DNA from: Bacteroidota bacterium | GTDB lineage: Bacteria; Bacteroidota; Bacteroidia; Chitinophagales; LD1 | Reading direction: 5' to 3' | Length of the DNA stretch: 64,000 nucleotides | Assembly: GCA_018267365.1 (NCBI GenBank) | Contig: JAFDYQ010000001.1 | Coordinates: forward strand, 62,001 to 126,000 | Shown: one piece after another, positions 1 through 8,499 of the stretch | How positions within the stretch are numbered: the stretch's first letter is position 1 | Layout: every line of letters starts with the position of its first letter | Program-made: the position numbers and the translations under genes | The notes under the pieces: model-generated | What the model was told of the DNA's origin: nothing | Databases searched by the model: none | What the model saw: only the letters and a program-made list of their open reading frames with translations

Positions 1-245
1 AGTGTTTTTTCGAGCCATTCGGAAATTTTATAGTGGATCCATTGCCAGATCGTCATTTGCTGCGGAGGGGTCTCTATCTCATAGATAAATTCTTTCTGGC
101 CTGCATATTTTCTAAGCGCATCCCGGTCAAAATTTCTGCCGGCGTATGTAGTGGAGTCCTGAGCCCGCACAGCAAAAAACATCAGCCACAAGACTAAGAC
201 CGTGCAGAAATGATAAAATAAAGGCAAGCGGGAGGGACGATTCAC
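1..245 (-). CDS. N-terminus of a secreted/membrane protein (DUF4129-like), partial
   Basis: This minus-strand reading frame enters the window from the left edge and starts at a GTG (243-245). The start overlaps the TGA stop of the upstream membrane gene (GTGA overlap), which points to translational coupling. The first ~30 residues form a signal peptide or membrane anchor: a basic start, a hydrophobic stretch, then AVRAQD. The visible part then has KYAGQKEFIYEIETPP and ends in a Trp-rich segment (MTIWQWIHYKISEW). That layout, and the neighbours (multi-pass protein, SpoIIM-like, RDD), match the DUF4129-type proteins seen beside these genes in Bacteroidota. The family call rests mostly on context because only ~80 residues are visible. 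Confidence 0.6.
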   Translation of the reverse strand, partial: MNRPSRLPLFYHFCTVLVLWLMFFAVRAQDSTTYAGRNFDRDALRKYAGQKEFIYEIETPPQQMTIWQWIHYKISEWLEKT

Positions 246-1186
246 CTGTAGTAGTCGTTTGAGTCTTTATCAGTACCTATATTCTCGATCTCCTGCAGCA
301 ATGTGGTGCCATCTTTTTTCTCCACTAGGCTATAATATTGGATACAGGTGGCAATGGCCGTAACAGTAGTAGTGACAATAGAGCCAAACTGCGATAGCCC
401 CATGGCTACCCTATCTGCTGTACCCATCCCAAAATCCAAGCTACCTGAACGGACAGATGTAAAGGCTTTCATAAAATTTAATATCATGGCCGGTATCTGA
501 AAAACAGCCCCCGCAAAACCTCCGATAAGACCTGCAACAAATAAGATCAGAAGAGTCCACCAAAAATTGCTACGAACGAGATAAAAGCAACGTGACATGG
601 CAGGCCCCAGCGGTAGCTGCTCACGGATGTATACTATACTTAAAAAACTAAGTGGTACGGCAATATAACCGGCTCCTGCAAACAAGACCACCGCACCCAG
701 AAAGAGCAAAGCAGTGGCATGGATCGAAATCAAAGCAAAAACAAACAATCCGCATATGCCCGCTACCACCAGCATGATGAGCAGTACCTGTAGGTAAAGG
801 ACGATCATCCTGCCCGCATGCTCACGCATGCCTCTGAAAATATCCGTGTGATCTATCCGACCATCTTCCGACTGCTCTACGGCCAGAAAAGTACTGATAA
901 ATAAGAGATGTATGACTAAAGCACCCAATGCGATAATCATAATACCGGCAAAGCCTAATCCACTCATAGCACCCATGCGAGACAGGTTTCGCATAAAGTT
1001 GGTACCCATGGCAAATGATGTCATAGCGCTGGAGTAGACAAATGAGCCGACCAGATATATCGGGGCTACCAGAGTGAGCAATACATAGCCATACTGCCGG
1101 AAATAATCCCGTGCAAAAGCCAAAGTATCATTGATAGCATCGGTAAAATGACGCACCTTAAATAAGTGAAATCTCTGCTGCTCCAT
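242..1186 (-). CDS. Multi-pass membrane protein (DUF4013-like)
   Basis: A 314-residue integral membrane protein of unknown function. A short basic N-terminus with an amphipathic stretch (residues 1-30) is followed by about six hydrophobic segments, near residues 33-55, 75-103, 128-150, 155-185, 210-235 and 265-285. There are no catalytic motifs. The soluble tail (KDGTTLLQEIENIGTDKD) is polar. It begins inside the 3' end of the SpoIIM-like gene (29-bp overlap), and its stop overlaps the start of the next gene, so the group is an operon. Similar proteins sit between SpoIIM-like and DUF4129 genes in many Bacteroidota, in loci that often continue to MoxR and DUF58 proteins. The role is unknown; membrane or envelope homeostasis is only a guess. 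Confidence 0.7.
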   Translation of the reverse strand: MEQQRFHLFKVRHFTDAINDTLAFARDYFRQYGYVLLTLVAPIYLVGSFVYSSAMTSFAMGTNFMRNLSRMGAMSGLGFAGIMIIALGALVIHLLFISTFLAVEQSEDGRIDHTDIFRGMREHAGRMIVLYLQVLLIMLVVAGICGLFVFALISIHATALLFLGAVVLFAGAGYIAVPLSFLSIVYIREQLPLGPAMSRCFYLVRSNFWWTLLILFVAGLIGGFAGAVFQIPAMILNFMKAFTSVRSGSLDFGMGTADRVAMGLSQFGSIVTTTVTAIATCIQYYSLVEKKDGTTLLQEIENIGTDKDSNDYYR

Positions 1187-2138
1187 ATTTTTTTGCGAGT
1201 TGCTGTGGATAGATAATAAAGTACCAGATGATAAAAGCGATAGAAGATCCGATGACTATGATATGGACTGATGGCGGCATCTGATGATATAGGCGGGTAA
1301 TGAAACTCTCTATAAAACCTGCAGTGATAAAAACAGGCACAAGCCCCACCACAATTTTAAGGCTACGTTTGCCGGCTTCGACCAATGCATCCTGGCGGGA
1401 ATAGGTGCCGGGAAATAAAAGACTATTGCCCAAAACGATACCTGCACCCCCTGCTATCACGATAGCAGAAAGCTCAAGTGCTCCATGTAGAAATATAGCA
1501 GAAAAGGACGTCCAAAAAAGATCCCTTTCATAAAAAAAATATTGGAAAACACCTACCATGATGCCATTTCTGAAGAGCTGATAGTATGACCCCAGTGAAA
1601 AGAAAATGCCCTCCACATAGGTGATAAACGATACCATGATATTATTGCTGGAGATAGCGATAAACATACCTGTACGGTGCATGGAATCATACACCGCCAT
1701 CGGGTCGCCTTTGCGAATATTCTCTAAAGTCATATCGACATAGCTATCGCCTAATATAAGCCTGACGAAATCCTCATCATGTGCGGCTGAAACTACGCCG
1801 ATAGCTATGGAAAGAAGAAAGAACAACAAGGAATAAAGCAGCTCTTTATGACTCCGCGAAACTGCATATGGTACTTCGTATCTCCAGAAAGCAACGAAAC
1901 GGCTACGGCGTTCACTTTTGGTTTGATATATCCTGCGGTGAAAGTGAGCAGTGAGCTCATTGAGATATTTTGTGGTATTGCTGCCAGGGTAGAAAGTACG
2001 TGCATAAGAGAGATCATCCTGCAGGCTGAGATACAGGTCAGAGAGCCGGTCGGGAGAGAGTGCTTGCCGGTTTTTGATGATCTGGTCAAACTGCTCCCAC
2101 TTTTCCGCATTTTGCTTTATAAAAGCGATTTCTCTCAA
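1158..2138 (-). CDS. Stage II sporulation protein M (SpoIIM)-like membrane protein
   Basis: 326 residues. A cytoplasmic N-terminal region of ~95 residues (LSDLYLSLQDDLSYARTFYP) precedes several hydrophobic segments, including LLYSLLFFLLSIAIGVVSA and a region rich in GALELSAIVIAGGAGIVLG. The HGALELSAIVIAG-type stretch is characteristic of the SpoIIM/DUF95 family. In non-sporulating Bacteroidota these proteins have no proven role and usually sit beside RDD and DUF4129 proteins, as here. The start lies ~60 bp from the divergent RDD gene, across a short palindrome. Confidence 0.8.
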   Translation of the reverse strand: MREIAFIKQNAEKWEQFDQIIKNRQALSPDRLSDLYLSLQDDLSYARTFYPGSNTTKYLNELTAHFHRRIYQTKSERRSRFVAFWRYEVPYAVSRSHKELLYSLLFFLLSIAIGVVSAAHDEDFVRLILGDSYVDMTLENIRKGDPMAVYDSMHRTGMFIAISSNNIMVSFITYVEGIFFSLGSYYQLFRNGIMVGVFQYFFYERDLFWTSFSAIFLHGALELSAIVIAGGAGIVLGNSLLFPGTYSRQDALVEAGKRSLKIVVGLVPVFITAGFIESFITRLYHQMPPSVHIIVIGSSIAFIIWYFIIYPQQLAKKYGAAEISLI

Positions 2139-2160
2139 GGTTTTCTGTATTTTCGTTACT

Positions 2161-2177
2161 AATGTAAGATTTACATT
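2161..2177. promoter_or_regulatory. Palindrome in the SpoIIM/RDD divergent promoter region
   Basis: AATGTAA-GAT-TTACATT is a perfect 7-bp inverted repeat with a 3-bp spacer. It is centred in the 60-bp gap between two divergent genes, which is where an operator for coordinated control would sit. No regulator can be assigned. Confidence 0.4.
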
Positions 2178-2198
2178 TAATATTTATGCAAAACGGCT

Positions 2199-2921
2199 AT
2201 GAGCGACAATTCTTTCAGCATCAGCACTTCGCAAAACGTTACTATCCAATATGAGGTGGCTGGTTTGGGAGAGCGGATATTGGCCAGGATCCTCGATGGC
2301 CTGATTAAAGCAGGCTACACTTTTGGTCTTATATTGATTGTACTGATACTGAAAGATTCCCAGGATGCGGCTATAGCTATTGCAGTTATCCTTGCATTAC
2401 CACTTTTATTTTATACACTTCTTTTTGAGACGATGATGCAGGGGCAGACGCCCGGCAAAAAATTTCGCAAGATAAAAGTAGTACGGATAGATGGCGACCA
2501 GGCCACATTTGGCGCATACTTTCTTCGTTGGCTATTTCTCCTGATAGATCTTCACATATTGTATGGTATCATAGGAGTACTATGTATAGCTATCAATAAA
2601 AAGGGACAACGCCTCGGTGATATAGTAGCTGAGACAACGGTGATAAAAGAAAGCGATACGGTATCTCTGCGTGATACCATCTATGAGAAACTTCATTCCA
2701 CTCACGTGATAACATATCAAGAAGTAACTAAACTCACGGCTGAGGATGTAGCACTCATAAAGAAAGTACTGAATACACCCGAGTATCTGGATAACTATGA
2801 TATGGTATATACACTCACAAATAAGATACAGGCCAAGATGGATATCACCCGCTCAGAGACTTTCCCTCAGACCTTTCTCGAAACTGTGATCAAAGATTAC
2901 AATGCGCTACACGATGCCTAG
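2199..2921 (+). CDS. RDD family membrane protein
   Basis: 240 residues. The RDD domain fills residues ~15-150: GERILARILDGLIKAG, a hydrophobic segment, the GQTPGKKFRKIKVVRIDG loop, then LRWLFLLIDLHILYGIIGVLCIAI and the RLGDIVAETTVI ending typical of the family. A soluble ~90-residue C-terminal region (TYQEVTKLTAEDVALIKK...) follows, as in several Bacteroidota RDD proteins. It is divergent from the SpoIIM-like gene, and the pair is a common neighbourhood. The function is unproven; transport or membrane stress roles have been proposed for other RDD proteins. Confidence 0.85.
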   Translation: MSDNSFSISTSQNVTIQYEVAGLGERILARILDGLIKAGYTFGLILIVLILKDSQDAAIAIAVILALPLLFYTLLFETMMQGQTPGKKFRKIKVVRIDGDQATFGAYFLRWLFLLIDLHILYGIIGVLCIAINKKGQRLGDIVAETTVIKESDTVSLRDTIYEKLHSTHVITYQEVTKLTAEDVALIKKVLNTPEYLDNYDMVYTLTNKIQAKMDITRSETFPQTFLETVIKDYNALHDA

Positions 2922-2927
2922 TCTCTG

Positions 2928-4022
2928 CTAGAAGCCCATTTCTACTTTCACCTCAGCGATCGCCGCCAGCAGCGCCTTTACATCCTTTGCATATAGCCTG
3001 CCTATATTGCCGATACGGAAGCAATTGGCTTTGGTCAGTTTGCCGGGATAGATGATATAGCCACGGTCATTTAGCTTATTGTAAAATATTTTGAAGTCAA
3101 ATGCCGCACTCTCCGGGTAGTGATAGGAATTGATAATATACCCCTGTTTATTGCGACTCAGGTATTCCTGGAATCCAAGGGCGCTCATACCCTCTGCCAG
3201 CGTATTGAAATTATTCTGATAGCGGGCGGCGCGGGCGGATACACCGCCCTCCTCGTCCAGCTCGCGCATTGCCTGGCGGAAAGCCAGTAATGCATGGGTG
3301 GGTGGTGTAAAACGAAACTGGCCGTCATTTTCCAATCCTATCCACTGAGCGTACATATCCAGTACCAGCGTATCGGCCTGGCCCTGGCATTTGATCAGGC
3401 TATCCCTCTGCGCTATCACAAAGGAGAAACCGGGTACGCCCTCGATGCATTTATTGGAAGAAGAGACCAGAAAATCTATATGGCATGCTGCTATATCTAC
3501 CGGTACGGCACCAAAGGCACTCATAGAGTCTACCAAGTAGCGGACGCCATATCTCGCCGCCAATGCACCAAACTGATCTATAGGATTGAAAATACCACTA
3601 GTAGTCTCGCAGTGTACGATGATCATATGCGTGAAGCTGCCTCCGGCGAGTAGTTCCTCTGCCCGCTGCAGATCTGGTATCTGGTCCTCATCACAGGCCA
3701 GTACCTCATATGGTATCTTATGGATAGAGGCGATCCTAGCTATGCGATCTCCATATGCGCCATTTATCAGCACGAGGAGTTTGCCATCTTTGGGGACGGC
3801 GGAGGATATCATAGCCTCCACGCCAAAGGTACCAGAGCCCTGTATAATAACCGTCTCATAGCCTGCCTCCTTAGACACTCCACCAAGCGCCAATAGCTGC
3901 TCACGTATTTCTTTCACTGTATTGATAAAAGATGTATCACGTGACCCGAGGTCATGAAGCATGGCCTCCTTGACAGTCAGGCTCGTGGTGAGGGGGCCGG
4001 GTGTGAAAAGCAATTTATCCAT
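2928..4022 (-). CDS. phnW: 2-aminoethylphosphonate--pyruvate aminotransferase-like (class V)
   Basis: 364 residues from the ATG at 4022. A TTG three codons upstream is possible, but MDKLLFTPGP is the usual family start. The protein is a PLP-dependent fold-type I class V aminotransferase. FTPGPLTTS at the N-terminus, the glycine-rich QGSGTFGVEAMI, the Asp in VDSMSAFGAVP and the Schiff-base Lys in SSSNKCIEGVPGF match PhnW, which moves the amino group of 2-aminoethylphosphonate to pyruvate. No phosphonatase (phnX) or phosphonate transporter is adjacent, so the substrate remains inferred. The gene lies just downstream of a phosphodiesterase gene but is separated from it by a terminator, so it is probably transcribed on its own. 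Confidence 0.8.
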   Translation of the reverse strand: MDKLLFTPGPLTTSLTVKEAMLHDLGSRDTSFINTVKEIREQLLALGGVSKEAGYETVIIQGSGTFGVEAMISSAVPKDGKLLVLINGAYGDRIARIASIHKIPYEVLACDEDQIPDLQRAEELLAGGSFTHMIIVHCETTSGIFNPIDQFGALAARYGVRYLVDSMSAFGAVPVDIAACHIDFLVSSSNKCIEGVPGFSFVIAQRDSLIKCQGQADTLVLDMYAQWIGLENDGQFRFTPPTHALLAFRQAMRELDEEGGVSARAARYQNNFNTLAEGMSALGFQEYLSRNKQGYIINSYHYPESAAFDFKIFYNKLNDRGYIIYPGKLTKANCFRIGNIGRLYAKDVKALLAAIAEVKVEMGF

Positions 4023-4054
4023 GGTGTGCAAAGGAAATAATTAATCGTTATGGT

Positions 4055-4087
4055 AATAAAAACAGAGCCGCCCATAAAGAGCGGCTC
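4055..4087 (-). terminator. Rho-independent terminator after the phosphodiesterase gene
   Basis: GAGCCGC and GCGGCTC form a perfect 7-bp stem with a 9-nt loop (4065-4087). Read on the minus strand it is followed by a U-rich run (TGTTTTTATT). It lies 24 bp after the stop of the phosphodiesterase gene. Confidence 0.8.
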
Positions 4088-4110
4088 GCTGAATATAAAT
4101 AAGGGTTTGC

Positions 4111-5394
4111 TTATTCTATCACGATGTTACCGGATATAGACTTATCAGCGCTTCTCAATGTCAGGTGATACATACCTTTAGCCTGGCCTCTGAGATCCAG
4201 TGGATATAGACGATCGATGGCCGGCATTTCATCCATTAGTACCACTCTACTCAGATTATCTGTGACATAGACAGAGACCTCACCCTGTAGCTGCGTACAA
4301 GAAACCATGAAGTAGCCACTGGCAGATGGATTTGGTATGACTCGTATCATGGCATTGTCTGTCACGTCATTGACACCAGTCAGGTCACAAAGTCCTATTT
4401 CGCACAGCCACGAGCGGCCATCGAGGGCCCATGCAGTTTGATTTTCAGGGCGTATACCGCTACCATAGATCAGGTGGTGAAGTGCTGTAATAGCTATATC
4501 TACCTGTACCGGAGACTGGTGCTGGAGAGCGGTATCAGGCTTGGTAATAGGATATGCCAGAAAGGTCCCTGGGTCTGGCGGTGTATTGTGGGCAGCGTTT
4601 TGGGGGCCTGATACCTGCAGGTGTACTCCGCGGTCAGAGTTGGCTATCCACCAGATGTGGCGCTCCTCATAGCTCACACCGCCATGCCAGGTACCGGTAC
4701 CACCGTGGTCGGTAGTGACCAGGACCAGCCAGTCCTCCTGTGCGTATGTAGGACGTGAGCGCATAGCCTGAAGTATCTTGCCTATCTGGAAATCTATACT
4801 ATCTATAGCATGTGTGTATGCCGGATTGTTTGGGTTGAAGCCAGAGCTATGGCCTGTCAGGTCCACTTTGTCAAAATAAGTAAACAATACATCTACATCA
4901 GGGTCCTGCACGAGCTGAGATGCGGCAGCACCTGTACCCTGGGTATAGCCATCCGTACCGATGATCTTCTGGTCCCAGCCATCGTTATACACGTTATTGC
5001 TCATCGGTGCCCACTCTGTATATTGTATACATTTGAACGTTGTGTCTATTTCCTTGGCGTGAGTAGGAAAGTATGGATATTGATTGTAGTTGCTACCGCC
5101 ATAGGTATTGCCGGTCACTCCGTGTTTCTCGTGATAGACGCCTGTCATAATACTCGACCATGACGGGCCTGACACTGTGATGTCCAGGTGCCATGAGTCG
5201 AGTGTATAAAAACCCGTGTTGCAGAGGCCAAGAAGATTAGGGGCATGACCCGAATCCATCTCTTGCTTCAGCGCATCAGCACGGCAACCATCTATACCGA
5301 TGATCAATACTTTGCGCTTGTGCCCCCCGTGGCCGGCAAACGCTGACACCACAGCGAGCAGGCAAATAAGAGTAAGTGTAATTTTGTTTTTCAT
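4111..5394 (-). CDS. Secreted type I phosphodiesterase / alkaline-phosphatase-fold enzyme with T9SS sorting domain
   Basis: 427 residues. The signal peptide is MKNKITLTLICLLAVVSAFAG. The catalytic domain of the alkaline phosphatase/nucleotide pyrophosphatase superfamily begins at VLIIGIDGCRADAL (metal-binding Asp). The nucleophile is probably the Thr/Ser of TVSGPSWSSIMTGVYHEKHGV, and DHGGTGTWHGG carries Asp/His metal ligands. The last ~75 residues start IPNPSASGYF and form a beta-rich type A sorting domain for the type IX secretion system, so the enzyme is exported and probably held at the cell surface. It starts 30 bp after the TonB receptor gene ends, which suggests a phosphodiester-scavenging pair. 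The exact substrate is unknown. Confidence 0.85.
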   Translation of the reverse strand: MKNKITLTLICLLAVVSAFAGHGGHKRKVLIIGIDGCRADALKQEMDSGHAPNLLGLCNTGFYTLDSWHLDITVSGPSWSSIMTGVYHEKHGVTGNTYGGSNYNQYPYFPTHAKEIDTTFKCIQYTEWAPMSNNVYNDGWDQKIIGTDGYTQGTGAAASQLVQDPDVDVLFTYFDKVDLTGHSSGFNPNNPAYTHAIDSIDFQIGKILQAMRSRPTYAQEDWLVLVTTDHGGTGTWHGGVSYEERHIWWIANSDRGVHLQVSGPQNAAHNTPPDPGTFLAYPITKPDTALQHQSPVQVDIAITALHHLIYGSGIRPENQTAWALDGRSWLCEIGLCDLTGVNDVTDNAMIRVIPNPSASGYFMVSCTQLQGEVSVYVTDNLSRVVLMDEMPAIDRLYPLDLRGQAKGMYHLTLRSADKSISGNIVIE

Positions 5395-5423
5395 GTCATT
5401 ATTATTTAGTAGTTTATGATGCT

Positions 5424-6806
5424 TTATAGTTCGTACCTGAAGCCTACCTGGCCCCGCTGCTTATAGACCTCTACTCTCAGTGGCCTGTTGGCGTTTCCTA
5501 CATACTCTTTGTAAGTCCAGTTGAGCAAGTTGTTTACCTCAAAGTATACAGAGAAGTGCTTTTTAAAATCATACGATATCTGAAAATCCATAGAGTACTG
5601 TTCGCCCATAAAAATGTCAAAGTCCCGGTCTTTGTGTATCAGCTCACCGTTGGTACTATTAGGCAGCGTAGCCAGGTTTAGCTCCAGCAGGAATGGGCTA
5701 TTGTAGTTGAGCGCCAGTGCAGCTTTGACACCATATTTCTCATACAGTAGGGAAACATTATAGAGCAGTGGGCTCTGCTCGGACATAGCTTGTGTCTTTG
5801 GCCGCCCGGCTACGTGCATACGTGAGTAGGAGTATGTGATATTGGCCCCGATGCCAAAGCCTGACGCAAACCGAGGGAGAAAATCAAACTTGCGCTTGAT
5901 CTCTGCCTCCACACCTACCACCCAGGAATCTGCATTGCCGTAGCTCTTTGTGACAAAATAAGTGAGGGGATCTATACCGCCTGTAGACGTGACGATAATG
6001 TGATTTACGATATACTTGCCGTAAGTGCTGAGCGTGAGAAGGCCCTTATTGCCCCAGAAGTATTGATAACTCAGATCAAAATTGTGGGAGTAGGACGGCT
6101 TCAGGTTAGGATTGCCTTTGATGTACAGATAGTCCTGATATTTAATGAGGGGTGCGCCGGGTTTTGTTTCCTGAAAATTTGCCCGGTGAAAGGTACGTGA
6201 TATAGCAGCACGCAGGTTCATCTTGTCATTGATCCTGTAGTTCACATTCAGCGCGGGGAGGATAGATAAATAGTTCTGCCTGGTAAATGAATCTACGACG
6301 GGCTGATAGGCATGCATCTGAGAATCATAAGGGTCTATACCGTACTGTGGCAGCGATGAGAAATTGAGATCCAGTGCATGCTCATACAGATGTGTGTGCT
6401 CTATCCTGAGACCACCTACTATATTCCACCTACCTATAGTAGCATCCACCATAGCATAGCCTGATAGTTGTGTCTCCTTATAGTCGTATGTCGACCCGAC
6501 CCAGTACGGATATTGCTCATTAAAGGAATCAACATAATGGTTGATCATCTTTGAGTTTCCCCATCGCTCCATATCTGCTATGAAATTATTTAGCTGATCC
6601 CTGGTCATATTTGGTACGTCCAGATTGGCATAGTTGCTACCATACTTAGAGAGAAAATCTTTCCAACGCGATGGCTGCGTGGCAAACATGTTGAGGAAGT
6701 AGTCCTTTGAGTTTTGACCTTTGTTAGGATTTTGTGTCCACCAGTGGAATCCTAGCTTACGCTCACCTTGCTTATAGCGTCCCTTCACGCCGAGCTGCAG
6801 GATCAC
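5424..6806 (-). CDS. C-terminal barrel half of the interrupted TonB-dependent receptor
   Basis: About 460 residues of outer-membrane beta-barrel. Alternating aromatic strands, large external loops and a closing strand ending GQVGFRYEL are typical of TonB_dep_Rec families (for example NYRINDKMNLRAAISRTFHR, then LKPSYSHNFDLSYQYF). A GTG at 6806 could serve as a formal start, but the coding frame continues upstream to the TAG at 6921, so this is not an independent gene. It lies 30 bp from the secreted phosphodiesterase gene. Confidence 0.7.
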   Translation of the reverse strand: MILQLGVKGRYKQGERKLGFHWWTQNPNKGQNSKDYFLNMFATQPSRWKDFLSKYGSNYANLDVPNMTRDQLNNFIADMERWGNSKMINHYVDSFNEQYPYWVGSTYDYKETQLSGYAMVDATIGRWNIVGGLRIEHTHLYEHALDLNFSSLPQYGIDPYDSQMHAYQPVVDSFTRQNYLSILPALNVNYRINDKMNLRAAISRTFHRANFQETKPGAPLIKYQDYLYIKGNPNLKPSYSHNFDLSYQYFWGNKGLLTLSTYGKYIVNHIIVTSTGGIDPLTYFVTKSYGNADSWVVGVEAEIKRKFDFLPRFASGFGIGANITYSYSRMHVAGRPKTQAMSEQSPLLYNVSLLYEKYGVKAALALNYNSPFLLELNLATLPNSTNGELIHKDRDFDIFMGEQYSMDFQISYDFKKHFSVYFEVNNLLNWTYKEYVGNANRPLRVEVYKQRGQVGFRYEL

Positions 6807-6920
6807 CTTGGGTGCTATCTCATACTTTGAGTCTATAGATAGTACGCCTGGATCTACCTCGTAGGTATAGTTTGTCTCCAGCCGTGCTTCGAGAAATACA
6901 AGCGTACTGGCATTAAATGG

Positions 6921-8402
6921 CTAGAGGGGCTTAGGTTGAATATTAGTCCAATGGTCGCCGTGTCCATACGGATTATCTATATCCAGCAACTTAGAGCTAG
7001 ACCAGAGTGGATTTTTAGGATCGTACGGTGCATTAGGATCATACTTAGTACCGTTCTGTAAGATTGGGTCAACATCAGAGTAGATGACCGGCGTCTTATT
7101 GGTAAAGATAGCTTGGAAATATCCATCTCTTGGATTGGCAGGGTCCTGTTTTGGTGAGCCGTAGAAGAAGCGATTATAGTAAAAAGAGTACTTGACATTG
7201 ATCTGCAGCTTAGATGTAGGTTTGATCTCTAAACCTATGTTCCCACCAAAAAGCTGACGATTGAGCAATCCGTGGATAAACTGCGGCTGTACAGTTGTAC
7301 CTTCTCCGGATGCATAAGTGTAGGACATTTTATTCTGGTACTTATTATCCCACATGAGGCCAGTCATACCCTTAAAGGCCAGTTTGACCTTTGGCGATAT
7401 CTGCCAGTCAAAACCCGCATTAGTGCCGAAGTTCGTCCTGTTGCCGGAATAATCTTTCAGGTCATAGCGATTGATGGCATGGTTAAAGTTGTTTCCGTAG
7501 ATCAGCTTGTAGGCATCTACTTCATAGAAATTCTCACGTACCGTAGCATTGACCACATATTTAAACTTGCCATCTTTAGTCACGTCTCCCCACAGCAGGT
7601 TCAGGTTGCCTGTAGGTTTCTTAGAGAGCAGGTTAAACCCCAAGCCAGAATTTAAAACGAAAGTCCTTTTGTCTACCGGCTCCTTGAGAATAAAGTTGAT
7701 ACTGCCCCCCACATTGTCCCCCTCCATATCGGGTGTCACAGTCCGTGTCACCTCTATACGGTCTATCAGATCTGCGGGCAGCACCTCAAACTCAAAAGAG
7801 CGGGACGTATTTTCCTCGTCAGCTACAGGCAGACGGTCTCCGCTGATGAGGGTTGAAGTCCAGTCCACAGGTGTACCACGCAGTGATACATAGCCACCCT
7901 CACCTTTATTCGTATGTATGGCTACACCCGCTACACGCTTTAACGCATCTGCGGCATTTTTATCCGGTAGCTTCTTGATGTTTTCCGAAGATATCACAGT
8001 AACTACACGCTGCGAATTCTTAGTCATGTCTATAGCCTGTGTCTCTGAGCCTTGTCTGTGTTTGCCTTTCACGGTGACTTCGCTCAGATTTGTGTTGTCA
8101 GCCTGTAGCTGTATACTGCCGACATTTAGTGGCGCAGCGTCATGGACAGTGACAGATAGTTTCTTCTTTTGATAGCCCAGATATGAGATGACCAGGATGT
8201 ATTTGCCAGGTGCTACTTCATGGATAGTAAAGTGGCCTTTCTCATCGGCTGTACTACCAGTGGTGGTGCCATCTATGATCACTGATGCACCCGGCAGAGG
8301 CTCTTTGCCATCAGCTACGCTACCTGTGATGCTGCTTTGGGCGTAGGCTGCAGAAATGCTTAAAAAATACCAGAAAACAAGGGTAAAATACTTTCTCAAC
8401 AA
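6921..8402 (-). CDS. N-terminal half of the interrupted TonB-dependent receptor
   Basis: 493 residues. A signal peptide (cleavage near AAYAQ) is followed by a carboxypeptidase-regulatory-like domain (residues ~22-105: GSVADGKEPLPGASVIIDG, then YLGYQKKKLSV). The TonB plug follows (residues ~130-240: NAADALKRVAGVAIH, RGTPVDWTSTLISGDRLP, IEVTRTVTPDMEGDNVGGSI). The first barrel strands end at the premature TAG after DHWTNIQPKPL. Alone it would give a plug without a pore, so the product should be inactive unless the stop is suppressed. Receptors of this subfamily take up oligosaccharides or other large nutrients; the substrate is not predictable. Confidence 0.75.
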   Translation of the reverse strand: MLRKYFTLVFWYFLSISAAYAQSSITGSVADGKEPLPGASVIIDGTTTGSTADEKGHFTIHEVAPGKYILVISYLGYQKKKLSVTVHDAAPLNVGSIQLQADNTNLSEVTVKGKHRQGSETQAIDMTKNSQRVVTVISSENIKKLPDKNAADALKRVAGVAIHTNKGEGGYVSLRGTPVDWTSTLISGDRLPVADEENTSRSFEFEVLPADLIDRIEVTRTVTPDMEGDNVGGSINFILKEPVDKRTFVLNSGLGFNLLSKKPTGNLNLLWGDVTKDGKFKYVVNATVRENFYEVDAYKLIYGNNFNHAINRYDLKDYSGNRTNFGTNAGFDWQISPKVKLAFKGMTGLMWDNKYQNKMSYTYASGEGTTVQPQFIHGLLNRQLFGGNIGLEIKPTSKLQINVKYSFYYNRFFYGSPKQDPANPRDGYFQAIFTNKTPVIYSDVDPILQNGTKYDPNAPYDPKNPLWSSSKLLDIDNPYGHGDHWTNIQPKPL

Positions 8403-8421
8403 GGTGGTTTTTGGGGACGGC

Positions 8422-8429
8422 CAAAAGTA
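8422..8429 (-). promoter_or_regulatory. Putative -7 element upstream of the TonB receptor
   Basis: TACTTTTG on the minus strand fits the Bacteroidota -7 consensus TAnnTTTG and lies ~20 bp upstream of the receptor ATG. No good -33 TTTG is found 19-21 bp further upstream. Confidence 0.4.
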
Positions 8430-8499
8430 TTCCCACTTTGTTATTACATCTATATAGAAACATTAAGAGAAAATTAATCAAGTACTCCTCGGGATGAGA

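Larger units (their letters stand above)
5424..8402 (-). pseudogene. TonB-dependent receptor interrupted by one in-frame TAG
   Basis: The reading frame from the ATG at 8402 to the stop at 5424 is continuous in a single frame except for TAG at 6921-6923. The 38 codons after the TAG are open and encode plausible beta-barrel sequence (FLEARLETNYTYEVD) that joins directly to the downstream half. Together the halves give a normal ~990-residue receptor with signal peptide, N-domain, plug and barrel. This is either a recent nonsense mutation, a sequencing error or, least likely, readthrough. Other genes here, such as the RDD gene, use TAG as a normal stop. Confidence 0.75.

Noticed and set aside
1805..2110. 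Antisense frames over the SpoIIM-like gene and similar frames elsewhere
   Set aside because: They lie inside genes with clear domain matches on the other strand and show no domains of their own.
6921..6923. TAG recoding as an amino acid
   Set aside because: TAG is used as a normal stop by other genes here (for example the RDD gene at 2921), and no recoding signal was seen.
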